Source of the DNA: Euperipatoides rowelli
Lineage: Eukaryota > Onychophora > Udeonychophora > Euonychophora > Peripatopsidae
Reading direction: 5' to 3' (one strand)
DNA: 11,700 nt
Assembly: GCA_003024985.2 (NCBI GenBank)
Contig: PXIH01S0023782.1
The notes under the pieces were generated by a model. That model saw only the letters and a program-made list of their open reading frames with translations, was not told the origin of the DNA and searched no databases. The number at the start of each line of letters is the position of its first letter. The first letter of the stretch is position 1. A program made the translations under genes and the position numbers. This document shows, in pieces, positions 1 to 8,102 of the stretch.

Positions 1-57
1 ATAGCTGTGAATGCAGCTGGTCTCTACTCTAATCCAGCAAGTTCTGATGGAATACTG
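1..57 (+). CDS. 3' end of a host exon, fibronectin-III-like domain (partial)
   Basis: Frame 1 is open from the first base and reads IAVNAAGLYSNPASSDGIL. It stops being protein-like at a splice donor (CTG|GTATGT, intron from base 58). An Ala-x-Asn-x-Ala-Gly-Leu-x-Ser core followed by Ser-Asp-Gly-Ile is typical of the last strands of fibronectin type III-like repeats in secreted or cell-surface animal proteins, where the next residues are usually Val-Asp-Thr. If the frame is right, the intron is phase 0. Only 19 codons are visible, so gene identity and domain family are inference. No downstream exon was recognised in the window. Confidence 0.5.
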
Positions 58-63
58 GTATGT
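58..63 (+). promoter_or_regulatory. candidate 5' splice donor GTATGT
   Basis: GTATGT follows the open 19-codon stretch directly and fits the metazoan donor consensus (GTRNGT). Past this point the sequence turns AT-rich with frequent stops in every frame, as expected at an exon-intron boundary. Confidence 0.5.
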
Positions 64-1183
64 CTAATGACTTAAAAATTTTAGTGCAGAATGTTNTTTA
101 AGATGTAATTACTGAATGTTAGGTTGGGAAGAGGGGCACTTTCCCAATAATTGATTTAAAATTCTAACGGATTTCCATTGCTGCTCTATTCATTGTTTGT
201 AATGTTCCTTTAACAATTTTTATATTATTTAACTTAACTAGTCAAATATTTGTTTCTTCTCTAAACATAATAACAGAAAGAACTTTTCATCTAGGCATAT
301 CATCTTTAATAGTTTTTCGAATTAGTATAAGTCCACTATTTTAATACATTTCAGCTTAGACGGGTTTGTTCAGAGGTGCATGCAGTTATGAAACTTTGTA
401 TTTGTGTCCAGTATTTAACATTTTACACCCTTAAATTTAACAGTTTTTAATTTTAAGTAATATAGTTAAGATTTTGTTTTGTTTTTCCGATTACCAATAG
501 ATTAGCCTACTTAATATGTTTAGTTTATTAAACTCCCATTACATTTTGACCTTTTTTTTAATTTGGTAAGAAAATTTATAAATAAAGATAATATTGTTTG
601 CTCTTTTCTAGAACATATTTTTAAGTGAACATATTAATAGCTTCTGGAATTATCTTTCTAATGTCTAGATTAGAAGCAAATTATTTTATCTTTATACTTA
701 AAAAATTAAAACAAAGTAAATTAAAAGTTTCTTCTCATCAAGATTTATGCATAATCAATAATGACAAACTTAAATCATCTCAATACATTATATAAAAAAG
801 AAAATGAACTTTCGTATGGGTTTTCTAAAAGAATATTTCTTTAAAATTACTCCAAAAATTTTTCAAAAACCTCTATATTATATTATAATAAATTGACCGT
901 CACAAACTGCTAATCAGAAAAATTACTATTTTTTTTTTATAATAGAAAGGAATCTCACCCTTCTGATATCCTTTATTTGCCTGATACAAACTAATTACAT
1001 AGAATTTTATGCAATACAATTTGAATACCAAAAATAAAAATAGACAACAATATTGTTAAACAATGAAATAAAATAAAATCTTAAATACTTACATTTACAG
1101 TAGGTAGTATAACATATCTGATGTTTCAAGGNTAGTGCTAACTAACAGCTACAAAATTATATACTATATATTCAAATTGAAAA
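64..1183. other. AT-rich intron-like sequence, no gene seen
   Basis: Very AT-rich, with many short A and T runs and stops in all six frames. I see no coding stretch, RNA gene or clear repeat. Single ambiguous bases occur at 96 and 1132, marking draft-quality sequence. Confidence 0.6.
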
Positions 1184-1398
1184 AAATTACTATTTTTTTA
1201 AGATGCAACTTCAGTTTATTTTTATATATTGAGATATTGACAATATCAATGAAAACCAGGGCAAATTGTTCCACCAAGAAATAGATCATACAACATAGAT
1301 CTATTTCTTGGTGGAACAATTTACCCTGGTCTTTGATTGATATTGTCAATATCTCAATATATCAAAATAAACTAAATTTGCATCTTAAAAATAATGAT
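1184..1398. repeat. long inverted repeat (hairpin, fold-back element)
   Basis: The left arm (1200-1287) is the reverse complement of the right arm (1298-1386), with about five substitutions and one single-base indel over 89 positions (roughly 93% identity by eye). A 10-base loop (1288-1297) separates them. Weaker pairing through T- and A-rich sequence extends the stem to about 1184 and 1398. The innermost 22 pairs, including TTCCACCAAGAAATAGATC, are perfect. A transcript from either strand would fold into a long near-perfect stem. It could be a fold-back or MITE-like transposon, two copies of one repeat inserted head to head, or a source of double-stranded RNA. No protein is encoded, although open frames can be drawn across it by chance. 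Confidence 0.9.
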
Positions 1399-2461
1399 TC
1401 TTTTAAATAAATGATTAAGGACTAGTTTTGGTTTGGTTTGAATGTTTGTGTAAATTCTGATAATTATAAAATGTATATTATTGTAGTTGTATAATACTGT
1501 ATAAACTATGAAATGTAATTGTCTAAAATATTTAGCTTATATTGACTTCCTAAATAATTTCATTATAGTTTGATTTTCTTAATTATATTACTTTTTTTTT
1601 TACATTACAGTAGCATAATTAGCTGTGTTTTTTTTATTTTCATGTTGGTTTTAAGATTTGTAATAGAAATACAAAAACATGAAAAATGTTTGAAATTTAA
1701 TTTTTATTGGTATTTTTTTTTTTTTTTTTTTTTTACAGTTAACTAACATTAGCCAATTTGTATTTATTAGCATTTAGATATTTGGATTCTACTGGGCCAA
1801 TTTTTTGTAATAAGCTGACAAATAATTTTGTAATAAAAATATACCACTGACTTCAATTTAAATGCATGTATTTTAAAATATTGAATCTTTATTAATTATT
1901 GAAAAACCAATAATAATTTGAATTTCTGCCTTTAGAAGTAGGCTTTTTCAAAGCCCCTATAATAAAAAAAATGAAAATATTTAAAATGAGTAGGCTAACA
2001 ATTAATTAAAAACATTAAAATCATATATTTCTCAATTTTAAATAAGCTTATCTCACCAAATTCAAATAAATTTAAAATTACTTACAAAAATTAGTAATCT
2101 GAAATTGGACAAATTTCCACATCATATTGCGGGGACGACGGTAGGGGACTGGGGACTGTACGCTTTTATCAGCAAAAATCTATAATATAACAAACTAAAA
2201 GATTTCACTAGAATAAACCATTTGCATGAGCAAGGACACTTCGTTGTCTATAGATTGTGATCATTTTGCCAATAAATGACCTCGTTAAATACTCTAAATA
2301 CTCGGTTTGGTGTTGCTAACTGCCATTTTTACTTAACTTCATACAAAAGGAATCTAGTTAATATCAAGTGGGAAAATGAAGGGAGCAGTTATTTCAAAAA
2401 GCGAAGGATATCAGGATAGCGGGGTTTTTTCAGCTTTTTACCCAAAATATCGATTTTAGAA
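1399..2461. other. AT-rich intron-like sequence, no gene seen
   Basis: No coding potential was found. There is a run of 22 T at 1713-1734 followed by ACAG, and a second pyrimidine tract ending in ACAG near 1610. Both resemble splice acceptors but neither leads into a convincing exon. The stretch 2125-2160 is briefly GC-richer and is unexplained. Confidence 0.55.
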
Positions 2462-2473
2462 TGTCAGTGTGTC
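2462..2473. repeat. target site duplication of the LINE, copy at its 3' end
   Basis: TGTCAGTGTGTC is repeated exactly at 7414-7425. Extended to 16 bases the two copies match at 15 positions. This copy touches the T-rich strand of the LINE poly(A) tail, exactly where target-primed reverse transcription leaves the 3'-side duplication. Confidence 0.85.
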
Positions 2474-2474
2474 C

Positions 2475-2502
2475 TCTTTTTTTTTCTTTTTTACACTTTA
2501 TT
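2475..2502 (-). terminator. LINE 3' end: AATAAA signal and poly(A) tail
   Basis: Read on the minus strand, AATAAA lies at 2502-2497, followed by GTGT and then an A-rich run interrupted by single G bases (about 2492-2477). The run ends at the target site duplication. This is the expected cleavage and polyadenylation arrangement of a retrotransposed LINE transcript. Confidence 0.85.
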
Positions 2503-3712
2503 AACTAAAACAAATTATATACAATCATTGACATCAAATCAATAAAAATAAAAATAATACAAACTTCTACTTCATAACTAAATCACATCCAAGCGTATAG
2601 CAACCCAAACCACCTCCACAAACGCCACCCACTCTCTAATTAGATAATAGGCATTATCAATAATTCCTTATTCCAAAAAGTCTCAACAACATTTTGTGAA
2701 TACCTGAAGAAATTTAATACATATACTTTATTTAGTTCCTTAAGAACAACACTCTGAAATGTACCCACAGTGTCCCCCTTAAATACTCTCCCACACCTAT
2801 ACTTCCATTTAGAGAAAGCCACAACCCATAAATATTTTACAAGATCCCTAGGCACCCTCTCCCTCCAAAATCCATATAGACCCCTAACACATACTCCCCT
2901 TTTCCTACAAAATCTCATGACATCCCCCAGTGAATTAGTCACTGTACTTCACATAAACATATGCTCGATTGTCTCATCTTCCAATCCACACATAGCACAC
3001 CTATCTGTATCAATAATCAACATTCCTAATTTCCTCATCCTCACCCTAGTAGGTAATATCCCCAGAAGCACTTTAACCATGAAATTTGCAAAATTATCCA
3101 TAACCTTCAAATGCCTCTCCACATTGTGATCCACATTCCACATTCCTTCCCCAATAATTTAAAAATCGTTCATCGACTCCAATCATAACCATAGTAAATT
3201 TCTTTGTATTCATAATGCCAATTTGATTAACCATCATGACATCATTCATCCCATCAAAATTCTTAAACCATCCCTCAACAAAGGATCCTTAATCCCCTGT
3301 CCTACAACATAAATGTTCCCCAACAAATCATTATTCATAAAAAAATTGCTAACAATTCTATAATCTTGGATACACTTTAAATGTTGAACATTCAGCACTC
3401 CCAAACCACCCTTAGTTCTAGGATATTTGCCCATATAAGCCACCATAAACTTATACTTATTAAAAATAACCCTCTGAGTCACCACATCAATTTTCTTAAT
3501 AACAGTTTATTCAACCCCATAAAAGGCAAATAATATTTCAGTTTTGTCAAAATTAAAGGATTTAAAATATCAACTCTTTCAACCCAACCCATAACCCTCA
3601 TCTCCACCCTATCAATCCAATTTTTATTTACCTCATCCAAAAAAACTTTCAACAAATCCCTTGTACTTTTCCTTCCCTGTATTGGGAAGTATATCCCCAA
3701 AATATTCCCATG

Positions 3713-4700
3713 CTAACCCCTATAATTCCTAAACTTAATAATTTTATCTTTAGCAATATCATAAATATAGGATTTTTCATAATTCACAATAGAGCCAGTC
3801 ATTCTCACAAACTCACCCACAATAATATGCAATACCTTCAAATCCCTCATTCCATTCAAAGGCACAGAAATATCATCTAAATAAGTAATTAGATTAACCC
3901 TTCCAAAATTATTCAACACCCTATGCCCTTCCACTTGTGCCAATATTCTAGCATGTAATTCAATCAAATAAAAAGTATACATAATAGGGGACAATGGAGC
4001 CCCTGCAATAAAGAGTTTTTCAAATATTTAAACCCATACCCAACCTTATTATTCATAAATCCCACATATTTACACTTCAATACTCTACACAATAATTTAG
4101 TAAATCTATTTACTCCCAAATACTTATAAATCAAACATTTCAAATAATCCATTGATACATTATTATAAGCATTTTTCATATCTATCCTGGCCAGCCACCT
4201 ATCATTCAAAACCCTCCCCTCCTTATATAACCTAAACACAACATGATGCGAAATCAATGCCAGCCTTATTGGTTCACCCTTAACCCCAAATACCCCATTT
4301 GGAATTATCTCCACCATGCACCTATTTAAACGCCCCAATATCAATTTTTGCATAATCTTCCAGTCCTCATTCATAAGAGCAATAGGCCTGCAATTAGAAA
4401 ACTGAATTGGTACATTACTAGCCTTATTAGCTTTAGGTACTATTTTTAAATAAGTTTTCCCCATTTCAGCAAAACACAAATCACCATTCCCATCTTCCAT
4501 AATTTCATTATAACATTGCAATAAAATGTTTTTAACTCTTTTATCAAACATCTTAACATGCCAGCTTTCAGTCCATCAGGTCCAGGCATTGAATTGTTCT
4601 TTCCCTTTCCAATAGCTTCATCCATTTCCTCCATAGTAAAGTTAGTATCATCTATCTTCTCCTGTAATCTCACTATTCCATGATTTTTAAATACAAAATA
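3713..4700 (-). other. ORF2 domain: reverse transcriptase (frameshifted)
   Basis: Successive motifs are visible: PGPDG at 4586-4572 (motif 0), CRPIALMNEDWKIM about residue 54 of the 4551-3964 stretch (motif 2), the first catalytic aspartate in RIDMKNAYNNV (Asp codon 4182-4180), a QG-PLSP motif at about 4008-3986, and the catalytic pair in YLDD (Asp codons 3877-3872). All three catalytic aspartates therefore remain. The frame changes within the run of four C at 4000-4003, splitting the QG from the PLSP, and again near 4560. Confidence 0.9.
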
Positions 4701-5149
4701 ATTATATTTATCTTTTAAAAAATTCACATAAGGTTTCTGCATCTCAACAATTTAAAAATGTTTCTGCATCTGCTGAACATACTCCTCCTGAACACCAATG
4801 ACAATATCTGCATTATTATCATATATCTGATCCCTTATTTTAATAGCATCAACATTTGCTACAGCCCTACATCTTTTTAATTTCCCACACAATTTCCATG
4901 GTGGTGTAGATACTGTATCCATATTGTCCATTTTACATTTCACCAACAAATACTTCCTATCAACCTCCTCCAAATATAATATTTGATACTATAATTCAAT
5001 TATTACATCGTCATTTATCCTATCCTGATTCACTGTCTCATTCATTTTCAAATAAGCCTCCTCCAATTCCCGTTTAAGAGCTCTTCACTTCATCAGTTGC
5101 TCATCAGTGACTTTTACATAAATATTCCTCTTCAACCAAATCCACTTAA

Positions 5150-5956
5150 CTATAGCACTCATCTCCACTCCAAAAATCCTCTGCTCCAAAAACAAGGTTA
5201 CTACCATCTCATTTACCAATATTCCATCACACTGTGGTGTATTTCCCCTCCCATACACCACCTTCCTACATCTCAATTTCTTTTTTTTAATCACCAACAC
5301 AATCAATACATGATCCGTATACGGCATTCAATTAAACTGCATACTATATTCACAGCCATTTTTACATTCATTAACACCCTATCCAACCGATTCTTGGAAC
5401 GCGCATCACTCCTTGTATTAACAGTCTGAGTATTAGTAATAACAGCAAAATCATCAAAATCATTCTTCATCATGAACCTTTTAAAATTATTTTCCTCCAC
5501 CTGTGTTGCCACATTGCAATCACCCATTATCAGTTTATTACCACTCTTATACTTCATTGCATTTTGAAGTTGCTGCATAAACACCTTGCATTCACTTTTC
5601 AACACAGGAACATGCACATTACTGATTAACAAGTTCAAATCCTTTTATTGAAGTCTAATAAATGTTGCATTCTCATTGAGAATCCCATTACTCGTCTTAA
5701 AAGTATTCACATACCTGTCTCCATTATCACTATTCCCAATCTCACTCTCTCCATCCTATGCTCATAAATAACATACTTAGCTGCAAATATTTTCCACACA
5801 TCCATATTATCATTTTTCACCATCTTCGACTCCTGGAACAAAATATGTCCGCATTAAACACTCTAATGTTTTTTTAACAAAATTGCAGCTTTTCTGCCAT
5901 TATTAAGCCCCTTTTAATTTTAAGGTTACTAATTTCAAATTATTGAAACAAATCAT
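5150..5956 (-). other. ORF2 domain: APE-type endonuclease (decayed)
   Basis: The N-terminal strand reads LKLVTLKLKG right after the start codon, matching the usual start of this nuclease fold. A metal-binding glutamate lies in LFQESKM (Glu codon 5832-5830). The GDFN-type motif appears as MGDCN (5524-5513), the RLDR motif about 40 residues later, and the terminal Ser-Asp-His as YTDH near 5318-5310. So the substitutions F to C and S to T sit in motifs that are normally conserved. Single-base shifts near 5913, 5868 and 5842 and a TAA near 5649 break the N-terminal third. Confidence 0.85.
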
Positions 5957-6050
5957 AAACTAAAGCAAATGCACTTCAAAATTAAAATTAATTGCAAACC
6001 CACATAAACGAAAAATAAAAAATAAATAATTACAATGTCACTTCAAATCT

Positions 6051-7393
6051 TTATAGGTTCTCCTTCTCAATCTCCATATGCTCATCATTCCGCTTACATT
6101 TCACCATTTGCGTCAAATCCACTTTTGACTTTTTATTATATCTAGTTTCATTGGCACTTACCTCCACAACACTGTCTACCAATGCAATCGGTTTATGTTT
6201 CCTTATTTCCCTTCTTCTTACACTCAACCAAGTGTTCTCACTGCCTAAGGAATATGCAATATGCACTCATTGCTCATTGCTAACCATGTCCATCTTGTAT
6301 TGCAATACTGTATGTGAAATCCCCGGATGTGCCTGCAAATCGTTCATTTGACTTTGTTCATTCTTCTCACCACTCACCTCAATGGTCTCCTTATCCCCAA
6401 CCTTTTCACCCTCCCTTACCACATTCTGTTGATCCACCAATCCCTCATCTTGTTTATTCTTTTCAACAAAATCCTGATAATATCAACAAAATCCTGATAA
6501 TAGCAATCTTTAATTTAATTTGCTTTGCATCTTGCACCATTCTCTCTATTCTACAATCCCCCTCCACAGCTCTTGCATATGTATACTTTAAATTTTTATG
6601 CAAACAATCTTCATGCAAACCCTCAGAATAAATATTACATTTAATACATTTGCTTTTCAAACATTGATTCACCCTATGTCCCTTTTCTCCACATTTTAAA
6701 CAACTGGAGGGCCTCCCCTTAATAGTCAGTAACACTTTATCCTTACCTAATTTCATAACGTGAGGCACATCATTCACCGATAGCTTATTCACCAATATTC
6801 CCTTTATTTTCACAACATTAGTGGTCAAAACCAACCCATTCCTGTGAACTTCTGTTTCATTTACAAACTGCAAAATAGCCATATATTTTCTAACCTCCTC
6901 CTTCAATAAAGTATAATCCTGCTGCATCGGAATCCAATGCACTCGCATCATAATATACTTTCTCATGCCACCCCAATATACGGGTATAACGTAGTTATCT
7001 CCCTGCATAACAAAGTCTTCATCCAGCAATTTTTTACCTTCCTCAGTTTTCAACTCAACTCTCAGATACCTATCATTCCTGGGATAAAATAACCCAGTAA
7101 CATTATTCTGCCCTGCCATTTACACCACTTTATCAACCACCTCTGCAACATCAATTTAAGCCTCCTTCATTATAAACAGTAAACACAAAATGCCTTCCAT
7201 TATAATATCCTTTGAGTTCCTTATCCCAAAAGCGTAAACTTTTAAGAAATTTAATATAATTCTCTGGCATATTATCCACATTTTCCATTGTTTTCTCAAA
7301 ATCCAACAAGTCCTTCATTAATTTCAAAAATCAAGGGTATCGAGCTCTCAGCGCTAAAAATATAGCTTCCATCACATCCACCATCTTGAGCAT
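6051..7393 (-). pseudogene. LINE ORF1 (RNA-binding zinc-knuckle protein), broken
   Basis: The best preserved stretch runs from 7119 to about 6500, with a folded region (GGMRKYIMMRVHWIP) followed by a CCHC knuckle, CLKCGEKGHRVNQC (6702-6661), and further Cys/His residues. Protein-like sequence continues on both sides. Upstream, from the ATG at 7393-7391, the frame carries VMEAIFLALRARYP, a TGA at 7333-7331, then FWDKELKGYYNGRHFVFTVY. It shifts by one base near 7153 and reaches a TAA at 7122-7120 just before the ATG at 7119. Downstream, after a shift and a 20-base duplication at 6461-6500, a charged tail runs through a TGA at 6269-6267 to TAA at 6053-6051. The intact gene would be about 450 codons. 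Proteins of this type coat LINE RNA; this copy cannot be made whole. Confidence 0.85.
6461..6500. repeat. 20-base tandem duplication inside ORF1
   Basis: TTTCAACAAAATCCTGATAA is followed directly by TATCAACAAAATCCTGATAA, 19 of 20 bases identical. As 20 is not a multiple of three, it shifts the ORF1 frame and introduces an early stop at 6465-6463. Confidence 0.9.
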
Positions 7394-7413
7394 GCTCTGT
7401 CCATAAAAATTAT

Positions 7414-7425
7414 TGTCAGTGTGTC
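7414..7425. repeat. target site duplication of the LINE, copy at its 5' end
   Basis: Exact 12-base match to 2462-2473 (15 of 16 with the following bases). It marks the outer limit of the LINE on its ORF1 side. Confidence 0.85.
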
Positions 7426-7519
7426 TTCTTATAGAGGAATTTTCCCCTTCCTAAAGTCCATGATATCGAGGATTTCAGATTTTTTTTCCTTTTTTACAAT
7501 TACTGTCATGTCGTGTTGA

Positions 7520-7543
7520 GTGTGTGTGTGTGTGTGTGTGTGT
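7520..7543. repeat. (GT)12 microsatellite
   Basis: Twelve uninterrupted GT units. The repeat abuts the inferred outer end of the gypsy 3' LTR and may have grown from its terminal CA. Confidence 0.95.
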
Positions 7544-7909
7544 ATTCTGTTTGACTAACTGTAGTTCTCAGATAACATTGACATATATCAAATTCTTAAT
7601 GCTAAATAATCAATTAACAGGGTGGATGCACAAAATAAATACAATAAAACAAAGAGATTATATACATACTTTACTCCATGGCGGTCTTCCCATTCTATCC
7701 CAGAACTCCATCTTTATTTACCCCAATCCCCGACGTTACAGCATACAGAGTGTGGTCATTTATTCCATTAGTAGTAAATGTATTGTTGTCATACATTTTG
7801 AGATTAGTAATTGTGATATAGACTATTAGTAAATTATTAGTAAACATAGATTATGATATACAATAATTTGTAAACAAACATTGATTAGAAGCTGGTGTAA
7901 CACACTACA
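7541..7909 (-). repeat. candidate 3' LTR of the gypsy element
   Basis: On the minus strand the segment begins TGTAGTGTGTTACACC at 7909 and can be ended at AATACA (7541), the TG...CA boundaries of an LTR, for about 369 bases. A purine tract precedes it, and AATAAA lies inside at 7718-7713. It sits about 190 bases beyond the last pol stop at 8103-8101, where a 3' LTR belongs. No second copy is in the window, so the call rests on position and boundary signals only. Confidence 0.45.
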
Positions 7910-7923
7910 CTGCCCTTCTCTTT
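7910..7923 (-). promoter_or_regulatory. candidate polypurine tract
   Basis: AAAGAGAAGGGCAG on the minus strand directly precedes the TGTAG that starts the candidate LTR. A purine tract here primes plus-strand DNA synthesis in LTR retrotransposons. One C interrupts it. Confidence 0.45.
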
Positions 7924-7925
7924 AA

Positions 7926-8100
7926 TTTTGTCACTCCCACCACATACCTGTTGCACAGGTATACACCTCATCAAATCTGATTTATTTATTTTAGGTAACC
8001 ACCATCATAATGTTCACAGAAAGTACATCCCATTGACAATATTAATTTTGACAAGAGTTTAAAGTGTCAGCACATCACAACTGAATCCTCAAACATGTGT
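7926..8100. other. gypsy untranslated stretch between pol tail and purine tract
   Basis: No coding sequence seen on either strand. It lies between the last pol stop and the purine tract and is presumably the element's 3' untranslated part. Confidence 0.45.
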
Positions 8101-8102
8101 TC

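Larger units (their letters stand above)
2640..5956 (-). pseudogene. LINE ORF2 (endonuclease-reverse transcriptase), broken
   Basis: About 1,100 codons' worth of ORF2 starting near the ATG at 5956-5954, roughly 95 bases after the ORF1 stop. Domain order is APE endonuclease (about 5956-5150), a linker (about 5150-4750), reverse transcriptase (about 4700-3700), a thumb and connecting region (about 3700-3150) with a GGLGVL motif near 3410, and a C-terminal Cys/His motif CAMCGLEDETIEH near 2965-3003. The reading frame changes or stops repeatedly, for example near 5913, 5868, 5842, 5649, 5315, 5073, 4740, 4560, 4001, 3713 and 3480, with an in-frame TGA at 2951-2949. The last long open stretch ends at 2640. 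In life this protein nicks the target and reverse-transcribes the element's own RNA in the nucleus. This copy cannot make it. Confidence 0.9.
2474..7413 (-). mobile_element. non-LTR retrotransposon (LINE), L1/Tx1-like, nearly complete but inactive
   Basis: An insertion of about 4.9 kb on the minus strand, bounded by a 12-base target site duplication. In element sense it has a very short 5' leader (about 20 bases), ORF1 with a CCHC zinc knuckle, ORF2 with APE-type endonuclease, reverse transcriptase and a Cys/His C-terminal motif, then AATAAA and an A-rich tail. Two frames with a zinc-knuckle ORF1 fit the L1/Tx1 group; the placement is inferred from motif order and not from a tree. The leader may be 5'-truncated. 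At least five lesions in ORF1 and about ten in ORF2 make it a fossil copy, which could move only if repaired. It lies antisense to the candidate host exon at the left edge. Confidence 0.9.

Noticed and set aside
1164-1349. 61-residue open frame through the hairpin
   Set aside because: It is produced by the palindrome itself and reads through AT-rich sequence with no protein character.
1590-1612. Second acceptor-like tract, TTTTTTTTTTACATTACAG
   Set aside because: No coding sequence follows; such tracts are common in AT-rich introns.
1713-1740. Splice acceptor: T22 followed by ACAG
   Set aside because: The sequence after it has stops within about a dozen codons in all forward frames and does not continue the frame or domain of 1-57. 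A poly(T) tract from a minus-strand insertion is as likely.
2770-3129. Plus-strand 119-residue open frame
   Set aside because: It is opposite the ORF2 C-terminal region, where the minus strand has the Cys/His motif; low complexity and no domain on the plus strand.
7440-7505. Similarity of 7440-7505 to 2400-2460 (GATATC and T-rich blocks)
   Set aside because: Only short AT-rich words are shared beyond the target duplication; they are the two sides of one pre-insertion locus rather than a repeat.
7524-7829. Plus-strand 101-residue open frame starting in the GT repeat
   Set aside because: Its start is microsatellite sequence and the rest shows no domain; it crosses the candidate LTR.
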